Shown in pieces: positions 1 to 8,125 of a DNA stretch of 64,000 nt. The first letter of the stretch is position 1. Every line of letters starts with the position of its first letter. The position numbers and the translations under genes were made by a program. The notes under the pieces were generated by a model. That model saw only the letters and a program-made list of their open reading frames with translations. It was not told where the DNA came from and made no database searches. This DNA comes from an uncultured Bacteroidales bacterium (lineage in GTDB: Bacteria; Bacteroidota; Bacteroidia; Bacteroidales; Paludibacteraceae), in NCBI GenBank assembly GCA_902766045.1, contig CACXCA010000071.1, positions 45,978 to 109,977 of the forward strand, written 5' to 3'.

Positions 1-1
1 T

Positions 2-859
2 GATCGGAATGCGATATATCAAAAAGAAGCAGGAGTGACCTATCAAAATGAGTTTTATTCAGGTTTTTCATATGTATTCAGATTCTTACATAAAACATCG
101 TATTCTACATGGTTGACAGCATTTAATCGCTACAATGAGGATGGAACTTATACATCCATTGATGATTATACGATGAATACGTTTAAGTTGTCTTTCCGCT
201 ATTGTCCTTCTGAAAAATTTTATGAATCTCGTCGTAATCGTTTTAATTTAAATAAGGAACGGCCTGAATTTATTCTTTCTCATTCTTTTGGTATAAAAGG
301 TTTTTTAGGTACGGACTATACTTACAATCGTACAGAAGCTAGTTTCCAAAAAAGGTGCTGGTTATCTTATTTCGGTTACGTAGATTTGTTTTTTAAAGCA
401 TCTAAAGTATGGAATGATGTTCCTTACACATTGCTGGATGTTCCTGATGTCAGCTGTTCATACACTATAAAAGAGCAAGCATTCTCTTTGATGGATCCTG
501 TGGAGTTTGTATGTAATCAATCCTTGACATGGGATATTGCCTACTATTTAAATGGACTGATTTTGAATAGAGTGCCTGTCTTAAGAAAATTGCAATTGCG
601 TGAGTTTGTGACTTTCAAAGGGGTGTATGCCAAGTTGTCTGACGAGTCAAATCCGATGCGAGCACAGCATCTGGATGGCTTGTTCGTTTTTCCTTCCACA
701 TCCTATTCATTTGATCGATTACCTTATATGGAGGCTGGTGTTGGATTGGATAATGTCTTGAAATTGTTTAAATTTGAATATATTTGGAGATTGACGTATC
801 GAGACCATGTTGATGTTCCTCGTCATGGCTTACGTTTTGCTTTACATGTGGATTTTTAA
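2..859 (+). CDS. DUF5686-family outer-membrane protein, C-terminal part (5' end outside window)
   Basis: The reading frame is open from the first bases of the window, so this is the last 285 residues of a longer protein. The visible part has the pattern of the C-terminal barrel of DUF5686/carboxypeptidase-regulatory-like proteins of Bacteroidota: alternating aromatic strands, a 'SLMDPVEFVCNQSLTWDIAYYLNG' type segment (residues about 150-173 counted from position 35), an 'R-P-L-K-REF-TFKGVY' stretch and a final aromatic strand ending in F. Full-length relatives are about 800 residues with an N-terminal regulatory-like domain. Likely an outer-membrane protein of unknown function. The next gene begins at its very end, suggesting co-transcription. 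Confidence 0.75.
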   Translation, partial: DRNAIYQKEAGVTYQNEFYSGFSYVFRFLHKTSYSTWLTAFNRYNEDGTYTSIDDYTMNTFKLSFRYCPSEKFYESRRNRFNLNKERPEFILSHSFGIKGFLGTDYTYNRTEASFQKRCWLSYFGYVDLFFKASKVWNDVPYTLLDVPDVSCSYTIKEQAFSLMDPVEFVCNQSLTWDIAYYLNGLILNRVPVLRKLQLREFVTFKGVYAKLSDESNPMRAQHLDGLFVFPSTSYSFDRLPYMEAGVGLDNVLKLFKFEYIWRLTYRDHVDVPRHGLRFALHVDF

Positions 860-869
860 ATATATGTAT

Positions 870-2090
870 ATGAACGAATGGTGTAGAGGATGGGTTCTTG
901 GGCTGTTGTTTATTGTCTGCTCATGTAAAGGTGTCTCAGGTGAGATTGTAGATAATAATCAAGGTGTTGTGAATCAAATAGATTCGACAATAGTATATCA
1001 GATTGACACATTGGTTTATTCGACAATTTCTCATGGAATTATTCCTGGTGCGGTTATCTCTATTGTACAGGATAGTACAGTTGTTTTCACAAAGTCTTAT
1101 GGGAATAGATCATTGGTGCCAGAACCGACTATGATGACAGAAAATACAATCTTTGATCTTGCTTCGTTGAGTAAGTGTATTGCTACAACTCTTGCTGTGA
1201 TGCAGTTGATTGAAAAAAAGAAACTTGCATTGGATGATAAGGTGAATCAGTATATTCCGGAATTTAAACCATGGGTCAAGGGGGATTCTATTCAAGACAT
1301 CACAATTCAGGATCTGTTGACACATTCAAGTGGGTTAGATTCGTATATTCGTAATGTGAAGTCTCTGTATCGGATGGGTTGTGATTCAGATTCGTTGATG
1401 CATATAATTGCAACCAAGTCGCATCGTAATTTCAGACCAGGAACAAAATTTTCATATAGTTGTTTGAATTTTATAACTTTACAAAACATTGTACAACGAT
1501 TGACAGGGGAGCGCTTGTGTGATTATGTACAAAAAAATATATTTGATACGTTGGGTTTGACGCATACATGTTATTTCCCGAATGACGTAGAGGTGCCGGA
1601 TAGCTTAGAGATTGCTCCGACGGAAGTTCAACCGGATAGTATGCCTTTGATCGGTAGGACCCATGACCCATTGGCACGATTGCTCAATGGTGGCAATTCT
1701 GGTAATGCTGGTGTTTTTTCAGATGTGAGTGATCTTTCAGTGTTGTGCATGGCTATCATGAATGGAGGGGAAATAAATGGACGCAGAATCTTAAAAAAAG
1801 AAACGGTGGAGCTGATGACGAGAATTCCTGAATCAAATGCGCCAACGGTGGGACGAGCTTTAGGATGGGATGTGTCAAGTTCTCATGCTTTTATCTTAGG
1901 TGATTGCTTCCCTTTGCATAAGTGTATCTGTCATACAGGTTATACGGGGACTTCTATTGTAATGGATTTAGATGCACATGTGGCGGTGATTTTATTGACC
2001 AATCGTGTACATCCCAAGGATAAGGGTTCTCTTAAATTCTTGAGAAGCGAATTGTCGAACATCGTATCTCAGATGGTATATTTTAAATAA
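870..2090 (+). CDS. Serine hydrolase of the beta-lactamase/class C (PBP4*) family, lipoprotein
   Basis: About 406 residues. The start at 870 (or ATG 864) is chosen because it gives a short lipoprotein signal, 'LLFIVCSCKG', right after it; an earlier in-frame start at 807 would add an unlikely extension inside the DUF5686 gene. The catalytic SxxK motif is 'SLSK' (about residues 99-102), followed by 'YSCLNF' in the place of the second motif, where relatives often have YSN or YSD, and 'HTG' near the C-terminus. Members act as D-Ala-D-Ala peptidases or esterases in the periplasm; substrate cannot be told here. It starts 10 bases after the DUF5686 stop and is followed 47 bases later by a TonB-dependent receptor. 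Confidence 0.85.
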   Translation: MNEWCRGWVLGLLFIVCSCKGVSGEIVDNNQGVVNQIDSTIVYQIDTLVYSTISHGIIPGAVISIVQDSTVVFTKSYGNRSLVPEPTMMTENTIFDLASLSKCIATTLAVMQLIEKKKLALDDKVNQYIPEFKPWVKGDSIQDITIQDLLTHSSGLDSYIRNVKSLYRMGCDSDSLMHIIATKSHRNFRPGTKFSYSCLNFITLQNIVQRLTGERLCDYVQKNIFDTLGLTHTCYFPNDVEVPDSLEIAPTEVQPDSMPLIGRTHDPLARLLNGGNSGNAGVFSDVSDLSVLCMAIMNGGEINGRRILKKETVELMTRIPESNAPTVGRALGWDVSSSHAFILGDCFPLHKCICHTGYTGTSIVMDLDAHVAVILLTNRVHPKDKGSLKFLRSELSNIVSQMVYFK

Positions 2091-2137
2091 TTAGTTGGTT
2101 ATCAGTAATCTTTATGTTTAATTTAATACAATTATAG

Positions 2138-4156
2138 ATGAAAAAAGTATGTTTGTTTATTGCTTTGTATCTAGTATCTATTATTGTATATGCAGATAAA
2201 AATGTAGAAGATAGCGAATTGGATTCTTTAATAAATAGCTGTCAGGAGGACGGATTATGTGTTTGCTATTTTTATCATGATTATATAAAGGTGAATACGG
2301 GACATCGTGATCCGATAGGTATTAATTCATTGCCAACAACGGTGACAATCGTTAATAGTTCAGTTATAGAAACAAATCATCAGACCTCTGTGTTGCCTTT
2401 CCTGAATGAGTTTGTACCAGGCTGTTTCTCAACATCGAGAGGTGTAATGGGGTATGGTGTGGACGACGGCTCTGCTGGAGATATCTCTATTCGTGGACTT
2501 AATAGTGGTTCCGGACGAGTTATGGTGCTCATAGATGGAAATCCTCAATATGATGGCTTTATGAAGTATCCGTGGGTTGATAGTTATCAGACGTACTGGG
2601 TGGATCATGTAGAAGTACTTCGAGGACCAGCTTCTATGATGTATGGATCAAATGCGATGGGGGGTGTTGTTAATATTATATCAAAGGAACCTGAGAATGA
2701 AAGGTGTAAAACGTTTGTAAATGTAGGGTATGGATTATCTAACACATTACGTTCGGATGTGACCAATATGATAAAAAGGAAGCGATTCTCGAGTTTTATT
2801 GGCGGATCATATAATAGAACGGATGGACATCGTAAGAAGATGGATTTTGAACAATATGGCATGTTTGCTAAATTGAATTTTGATATCTCAAAAAATTGGC
2901 GAGTAAACTCTCATGTGAATTTCACGCATTATAATGCATCTCAGCCTGGCACAATGAACGTGCCGTTGAACGAAGCCGATCATGAAGTGACGGAAGGAAT
3001 GACATCTTTTAATTTAAGGAATGAGTATGAAAAAACATCTGGCTCGATTCGCTTCTTCTGTAATTTCGGTAGATTTTGGATGAATGAGGGTTATACGGTT
3101 GATCCGTCAGATGATGATAAACGGAAGAAATATCGGATTGATATAAGGAATAGATTGATGGGGGGTTCCTTAAATCAGCAGTTCCGTTTGTTTGATAAAA
3201 AAGATTTATTGACAGTTGGCGTAGATATGTTACAGATGGGTGGTGTCTATCAGCATGAATATGTAGAAAGCCGTGATGCATCGGATATAGAAGAGGGACA
3301 TCATTATATGTCGTTGGCTCTCTTTCTTTCCGGTTGTCGAAAAGGGGATGTCTATGTTGAAGATGATAGATTCGAATATGAAGTGGCAGGATATGTTGAT
3401 TATAAAAAGAGTATAGCTAATTGGATGACAATTGATGCCGGTATTCGATGTGATCATCATTCTCTTATGAAAGCGCAATGGGTTCCTCAAGGGGGCGTGT
3501 CGTTTCATCCTCATGATAGAATGAATATAAAGGCAGTGGTTGGTAGAGGAATTAAATTTCCATCGATTAAAGAAAAGTATTGGGGAAATGCTGCGAATCC
3601 TGAATTATCTACAGAGTCTGTATGGAGTTATGAATTATTAGTAGAACAAAGAAATATAAAGGATCGATTGTCCTATACGTTGAATCTGTTTTATCTGAAG
3701 GGAAAAGATTTGATCGTTTGTGTTCCTAATGATGAAGATTACAAAAAAACATATGAAAATATAAATACAGGGCAAGTCCAAAATATAGGAGTGGAGTTGA
3801 AAACACTTTTTAATATAAATAAACATTGGACTCTTGATGCTAATTATGGTTATATATATATGAAATATCCCGTGGTGGCCACGCCTGAACAAAAATTAAA
3901 TATAGGAGCTAAGTTTTCAACTTCACGCGGGAAGTTTCATACCGGGTTGAATTATATTCATAACTTGCTTACATCTATGAATCAAGATACCAAAGAGCAA
4001 TATTTGCTATGGCACATAAGAGGAGATTGGAAGGCAACTCGATGGCTGACAATATGGGCAAAGGGAGAAAATCTGTTAAATCAAGCCTATGAGGTCAATG
4101 CCGGCTATCCAATGCCTGGCGTTACTGCAATGTTAGGTCTCACGTTTAATTTTTGA
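2138..4156 (+). CDS. TonB-dependent outer-membrane receptor
   Basis: 672 residues with a signal peptide (about 1-19, ending VYA). A plug domain follows (about 60-180) with the typical 'ISIRGL', 'VLIDG' and 'VEVLRGPASMMYGSNAMGGVVNII' region, and then a 22-strand-type barrel ending in 'GLTFNF', the terminal aromatic expected for BAM insertion. There is no N-terminal carboxypeptidase-regulatory domain, so it is not a SusC. The size suits siderophore, cobalamin or metal transporters of the BtuB/FepA kind. The neighbours (serine hydrolase, SDR) do not reveal the substrate. It would use TonB/ExbBD encoded elsewhere. Confidence 0.93.
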   Translation: MKKVCLFIALYLVSIIVYADKNVEDSELDSLINSCQEDGLCVCYFYHDYIKVNTGHRDPIGINSLPTTVTIVNSSVIETNHQTSVLPFLNEFVPGCFSTSRGVMGYGVDDGSAGDISIRGLNSGSGRVMVLIDGNPQYDGFMKYPWVDSYQTYWVDHVEVLRGPASMMYGSNAMGGVVNIISKEPENERCKTFVNVGYGLSNTLRSDVTNMIKRKRFSSFIGGSYNRTDGHRKKMDFEQYGMFAKLNFDISKNWRVNSHVNFTHYNASQPGTMNVPLNEADHEVTEGMTSFNLRNEYEKTSGSIRFFCNFGRFWMNEGYTVDPSDDDKRKKYRIDIRNRLMGGSLNQQFRLFDKKDLLTVGVDMLQMGGVYQHEYVESRDASDIEEGHHYMSLALFLSGCRKGDVYVEDDRFEYEVAGYVDYKKSIANWMTIDAGIRCDHHSLMKAQWVPQGGVSFHPHDRMNIKAVVGRGIKFPSIKEKYWGNAANPELSTESVWSYELLVEQRNIKDRLSYTLNLFYLKGKDLIVCVPNDEDYKKTYENINTGQVQNIGVELKTLFNINKHWTLDANYGYIYMKYPVVATPEQKLNIGAKFSTSRGKFHTGLNYIHNLLTSMNQDTKEQYLLWHIRGDWKATRWLTIWAKGENLLNQAYEVNAGYPMPGVTAMLGLTFNF

Positions 4157-4197
4157 TTGAAAGAACGTTAAAATGCTGAGATATTTTATGAAATATG

Positions 4198-4205
4198 TAT
4201 CTTTG
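4198..4205 (+). promoter_or_regulatory. -7 box TATCTTTG for the SDR gene
   Basis: This matches the Bacteroidota TAnnTTTG element, with no clear TTTG 20 nt upstream. A transcript starting near 4211 would leave a leader of about 23 nt to ATG 4235. Confidence 0.45.
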
Positions 4206-4234
4206 TGCGATTTTATTAAATGTATAAATGCTAT

Positions 4235-4966
4235 ATGAGAACATTAAAAGGAAAGTGGGCACTGATAACTGGTGCCAACAGAGGATTAGGATTGAGAATA
4301 GCTAGATTTATGGCTTCTCAAGGATGTAATTTAATATTACATAGTCGTGATTTATCTCACACAGAATCTATTTACGAGGAAGTTACTTCAATGGGTGTAA
4401 GCGCATATTGTGTGGCGGCAGAATTGTCGAGACCAGAAGAGGTGCAATCCATGATTAATGTGATATTCATGAAGGGAACTCAAGTGGATATTCTTTTTAA
4501 TGATGCAGCTGTTCAGATTGCTTATCGTACAGAGTATTTCCAAACACCGGTGGAAGACTATACTCAAAGTTTTATGATTAATACGATTGCTCCGATGATG
4601 TTATGTTATGCCTTTATGCCACCAATGATAAAACGTGGCTTCGGTCGTATCATTAACACAACAAGCGGTATTCAAAATGAACCTCAACAGGCGGGTTATT
4701 CTGCCAGCAAGGCGGCTTTGGATAAGGTGACGAAGGATTTGGGTACTACAGTAGAGGGAACAGATGTGATGATTAATCTGGTAGATCCAGGATGGTGTCG
4801 TACAGATTTAGGAGGCCCTAAGGCACCTAATGATCCTGATTCAGTTATCCCAGGTATGGTATTGGGTGCTTTCGCAGATGATAAAAAAAGTGGTCGTTGG
4901 ATCAGTGCTCAGGACTATGCAGGAATGACGTTGGAAGAAGCCTTGAAAAAGTTTGAAGGGAAGTGA
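4235..4966 (+). CDS. Short-chain dehydrogenase/reductase (SDR)
   Basis: About 243 residues. The N-terminus 'LKGKWALITGANRGLG' carries the classical TGxxxGxG nucleotide-binding motif. 'NDAAV' stands for the NNAG-like motif, and 'YSASKAALDK' supplies the catalytic YxxxK. The start at 4235 (MRTLKGKW) is preferred over ATG 4220 because the Rossmann fold begins directly after it and a -7 box at 4198 would give the upstream ATG almost no leader. It is an NAD(P)-dependent oxidoreductase of unknown substrate. The gene ends at a shared terminator with the convergent PAP2 gene. Confidence 0.88.
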   Translation: MRTLKGKWALITGANRGLGLRIARFMASQGCNLILHSRDLSHTESIYEEVTSMGVSAYCVAAELSRPEEVQSMINVIFMKGTQVDILFNDAAVQIAYRTEYFQTPVEDYTQSFMINTIAPMMLCYAFMPPMIKRGFGRIINTTSGIQNEPQQAGYSASKAALDKVTKDLGTTVEGTDVMINLVDPGWCRTDLGGPKAPNDPDSVIPGMVLGAFADDKKSGRWISAQDYAGMTLEEALKKFEGK

Positions 4967-4973
4967 TATAGAT

Positions 4974-5004
4974 AAATGGTAGAGGTTAATCCTCTGCCAT
5001 TTTT
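4974..5004 (+). terminator. Bidirectional terminator hairpin between SDR and PAP2 genes
   Basis: The arms are AAATGGTAGAGG and CCTCTGCCATTT around a TTAAT loop (one G-T pair), followed by Ts on the plus strand and preceded by As. The stem reaches the stop codon of the convergent PAP2 gene. Confidence 0.8.
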
Positions 5005-5707
5005 ATGATTGTACATGCAAGCTACTAATTGCAACTGCAAATAATAATGTAGTAAGCGTAAGGATAATTAATCGAATATCTCTTTTTATATAACCAGTTG
5101 GTGTGGTGTCATATCTCTTGAAGGAGGAAGACTCTTTTCTTAGGTACTTGTCGGATATCTTGCTGTAAAGAGAATAACATCCGAAAGCAATTGCTGAACC
5201 TAATATGATGCCAAAGAGAATGTCGCATGGGAAATGAACTCCTAAGTAGATACGGGAGTAGGAGCATAGGATAGCCCAAACTATGGAGATGAATGTGTAG
5301 GGTTTATATTGGAAAAGCAAAGAACTAAAGATGGCGAATCCAAAGCAGTTGGCTGCATGAGATGATGGAAATCCGAAAGCTCCTCCTTTGTAGTTGTAAA
5401 CATAAGTAAGAAGAGATTCAATTGATGGATCGTGACTAGGTCTGGGTCGAGCAATCCAAGGTTTTAGAATTGAGGAACTTATTTGGTCACATAATAGGAT
5501 GAGCAGAATGAAAAAACCGATGATGGCAAATGCTTCTTTCCTTTTGTTCTTACCTATAACAAAAAAAAACAATGCCAGGACAGGAAACCAGATAAATAAG
5601 TTTTGCGAGATTGTCCAAAAGAAAAAATCACTATGGATTGTATGATGTTCCCCTAGGTTAAGGAGTATCATTACCTCATGGTCAAATGATTGTAGTATTT
5701 CTATCAT
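5003..5707 (-). CDS. PAP2-family membrane phosphatase
   Basis: 234 residues with five or six membrane segments. All three phosphatidic-acid-phosphatase motifs are visible: 'KPWIARPRP', 'FPSSHAAN' and 'SRIYLGVHFPCD'. The family removes phosphate from lipid pyrophosphates or phosphatidate, for example undecaprenyl pyrophosphate or lipid A. The start at 5707 (MIEILQSF) is supported by a good promoter whose -7 box lies at 5730-5737. An upstream in-frame extension would run through that promoter and into the divergent trkA gene. A long basic loop precedes the last membrane helix. Confidence 0.9.
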   Translation of the reverse strand: MIEILQSFDHEVMILLNLGEHHTIHSDFFFWTISQNLFIWFPVLALFFFVIGKNKRKEAFAIIGFFILLILLCDQISSSILKPWIARPRPSHDPSIESLLTYVYNYKGGAFGFPSSHAANCFGFAIFSSLLFQYKPYTFISIVWAILCSYSRIYLGVHFPCDILFGIILGSAIAFGCYSLYSKISDKYLRKESSSFKRYDTTPTGYIKRDIRLIILTLTTLLFAVAISSLHVQS

Positions 5708-5729
5708 TCTTTCGTATGAATTTTTTTGA

Positions 5730-5761
5730 CAAAGGTAAGTTGATAGTCGCAAATTAACAAA
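5730..5761 (-). promoter_or_regulatory. Promoter of the PAP2 gene (TTTG-N20-TACCTTTG)
   Basis: On the minus strand TTTG (5758-5761) and TACCTTTG (5730-5737) are separated by exactly 20 nt, the Bacteroidota primary-sigma pattern. The leader to ATG 5707 is about 20 nt. Confidence 0.8.
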
Positions 5762-5770
5762 AGTTACACT

Positions 5771-5778
5771 ATTTTTGT
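5771..5778 (+). promoter_or_regulatory. -7 box TATTTTTG for trkA
   Basis: TAnnTTTG match 23 nt upstream of the trkA ATG. No good -33 TTTG is seen at the usual distance, so this is weaker than the divergent promoter next to it. Confidence 0.45.
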
Positions 5779-5800
5779 AGTTGAAAAAAGCTAATATGAT

Positions 5801-7132
5801 ATGAAAATTGTTATTGCAGGAGCCGGAGAAGTCGGCACACATTTGGCAAAGATGCTTTCTAGAGAAAATCACGATATTGTTGTGATTGAAGAGGATAGAG
5901 AGAAAGTACAGAATATAGAAAAATTATATGATTTGATTGCTGTACAAGGAATCTGTACAGCTCTTCAGGATTTAAAAGAAGCAGGCACAAAAGATGCTGA
6001 TTTGTTTATTGGCGTAACACCTATTGAGAGTCGTAATATAACATCTTGTATTTTAGCTCATAAACTAGGTGCAAAAAAAACAGTGGCACGTATAAATAAT
6101 TATGAATACCTACTTGAAGAGAATCAAAAGTTCTTTAATGATTTAGGCATAGATGCGTTGATTTATCCAGAATTGTTGGCTGCAAAGGAGATAACAGCCT
6201 CCATAAAAATGAACTGGGTGAGACAATGGATGGAATTTTCGAATGGCGCATTGACGTTGATTGGTATGAAGATAAGAGCCAATGCTCCTATCATCAATCA
6301 AAAATTGATGAACCTGAAAAATAGTGAATTCTATCGTGTCGTTTCTATTCGTAGGAATTCTGAGACTATCATCCCTAAAGGTGCCGATGAAATAAAAGCG
6401 AATGATATTGTCTATTTTATTACTACAAAGGATTACATCCCAGATGTGCGGAAACAAGCTGGAAAGGAAGTGATTCAAGTAAAAGATCTGATGATTGTGG
6501 GAGGTGGTAATATAACCATGAAGACCATTCAGAGTATGCCAGATAATATGGATGTGAAGGTTTTGGAAAAAGACAAGCAGAAGGTGAATGCGCTTATGGA
6601 GAAAACCGATAATGCAATGATTATCAATGTGGATACTAGTGATTTGGATGTTTTGAGAGATGAGAATATAGAAGACATGGACGCTTTCGTGGCATTGTCA
6701 GATAATTCAGAAACAAACATATTGGCATGTATCGCTGCAAAACGATTTGGATTGAAAAAAACAATTGCTGAAATTGAGAATATTGATTATATCCAATTGG
6801 CGGAAAGCTTGGATATTGGTACGGTGATTAATAAAAAATTGTTGGCTGCTAGTTATATTTATCAATATACGCTGGATGCTGATGTTCACAACGTGAAATG
6901 TTTGACGCACGTAGATGCCGAGGTGGTTGAGTTGACACCGAAGGAAGGATCAGTGATAACCAAAGGTAAGATTATGGATGTAAAGCTGCCGAATGATATT
7001 TTTATCGGTGGTGTGATTAGAAATGGGGAAGGGTTCATAGCCAACGGACAAACTCATATTCAGGCCGGAGACGATGTAATCGTTTTCTGTTCTGCTGCTA
7101 GTTTCCATAAGTTGGACGGCTTATTTAATTGA
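5801..7132 (+). CDS. trkA: TrkA, regulatory subunit of the Trk potassium uptake system
   Basis: 443 residues in two homologous halves, each with a Rossmann-type TrkA-N domain and a TrkA-C (RCK_C) domain. The first half opens with 'IVIAGAGEVGTHLA' and the second with 'LMIVGGGNITMKTI' near residue 228. The protein binds NAD(H)/ATP and gates the TrkH channel from the cytoplasm. The length is usual for the tandem form. A trkH gene normally sits beside it in Bacteroidales; none is in this window, so the channel partner must be elsewhere. It is divergent from the PAP2 gene. Confidence 0.95.
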   Translation: MKIVIAGAGEVGTHLAKMLSRENHDIVVIEEDREKVQNIEKLYDLIAVQGICTALQDLKEAGTKDADLFIGVTPIESRNITSCILAHKLGAKKTVARINNYEYLLEENQKFFNDLGIDALIYPELLAAKEITASIKMNWVRQWMEFSNGALTLIGMKIRANAPIINQKLMNLKNSEFYRVVSIRRNSETIIPKGADEIKANDIVYFITTKDYIPDVRKQAGKEVIQVKDLMIVGGGNITMKTIQSMPDNMDVKVLEKDKQKVNALMEKTDNAMIINVDTSDLDVLRDENIEDMDAFVALSDNSETNILACIAAKRFGLKKTIAEIENIDYIQLAESLDIGTVINKKLLAASYIYQYTLDADVHNVKCLTHVDAEVVELTPKEGSVITKGKIMDVKLPNDIFIGGVIRNGEGFIANGQTHIQAGDDVIVFCSAASFHKLDGLFN

Positions 7133-7155
7133 TATAGTGTTTGCTCCTAATAAAG

Positions 7156-7212
7156 CACACATTCTTCTATCTGTTGGTGTCTGTACGTGCAGACTAGATA
7201 GAAGAATGTGTG
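7156..7212. terminator. Long nested inverted repeat between trkA and a convergent lipoprotein gene
   Basis: A perfect 17-bp inverted repeat (CACACATTCTTCTATCT at 7156-7172 and its complement at 7196-7212) encloses a second small stem GTCTG/CAGAC (7179-7183, 7190-7194). There is little T-run on either side. Its place between convergent genes suggests a transcription stop. Confidence 0.6.
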
Positions 7213-7232
7213 TGATATACTCTTGTTATTCC

Positions 7233-8045
7233 TTATTTCTCCCAGAACAGAATTTCTCCTACGTTGTTGATAATAGAAGGCTCTTTATCTGCTGAGTTTA
7301 ATGTTTTAGTTTTGCTGTCAAAATAGAACAATGTAGTATCATTGTTGTTGATGTGATCAACGCTCTTTGCAAAATATCCTTCACCGTTATAGACCAATAC
7401 ACTATTGGTACTAGATAATGTGATGTTTTCGTTGTTGCTCATTATCAGTAATGCGGTAGTGGCTGAGACACTCTCAATCTTAAATGATGCGATGTGTGAG
7501 TGGTTAACAGCAGAGAATATATAACTTTTGGATTGAGAGGCTGTAATACTGTTGAATGCTTTTGGTGCTCTTTGTGTACTCTCTTTAAAGAAATGGTACT
7601 CGGTTTTTATTTTTGTTCCGTTTTTCGTCCCATGCGTTGTAAAGATCATACTGGATGTGCTGTTGAATGAAACAATTGCATCGTGGCATGGAAACTCATT
7701 CAAATTGGAGAAATGAATGGTGTCATTTGAGAGCGTATATTGATCATTATATTTTACAATATAGTTATCGCTCGCACGGTATTCAATAAGATAATATCCA
7801 TCCGAACCGAATGTGTAGGGTATGTTGGCCCAATCATCAGAGAAATCAGAACTTACTTCATTGTATCTCCAAGTGGAACCTGCCTCTAACTCTAAAATGA
7901 CCTTCTTCTGACATACCCATGTTCCAGGAAGGGTGCTTTGGGTGTCAATCGGTTCCTCCGGTTCTTCTTTTGTACAAGAGAAAACCGATAATGATAATGA
8001 TAGTATAAAGAGGCTTTTTGTTATAAGTGATATATATTTTTTCAT
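7233..8045 (-). CDS. Lipocalin-like lipoprotein of unknown function
   Basis: About 270 residues. The start at 8045 gives a lipoprotein signal with lipobox 'SVFSC' followed by an acidic stretch (TKEEPEEP), the usual surface-export type tail of Bacteroidota lipoproteins. 'LPGTWVCQKK' after it resembles the first strand of lipocalin-like (DUF4488/DUF5640-like) domains. The rest is beta-rich, with no catalytic motif that I recognise. It is followed, in the sense of transcription, by the inverted repeat at 7156-7212. Confidence 0.7.
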   Translation of the reverse strand: MKKYISLITKSLFILSLSLSVFSCTKEEPEEPIDTQSTLPGTWVCQKKVILELEAGSTWRYNEVSSDFSDDWANIPYTFGSDGYYLIEYRASDNYIVKYNDQYTLSNDTIHFSNLNEFPCHDAIVSFNSTSSMIFTTHGTKNGTKIKTEYHFFKESTQRAPKAFNSITASQSKSYIFSAVNHSHIASFKIESVSATTALLIMSNNENITLSSTNSVLVYNGEGYFAKSVDHINNNDTTLFYFDSKTKTLNSADKEPSIINNVGEILFWEK

Positions 8046-8125
8046 ATGCATAATTGTTTGGTTAAATTAATATAGGCGAATATAAAAAATTAAATTGTTA
8101 CAAGGAAGTATTCCGAATAAAATTA

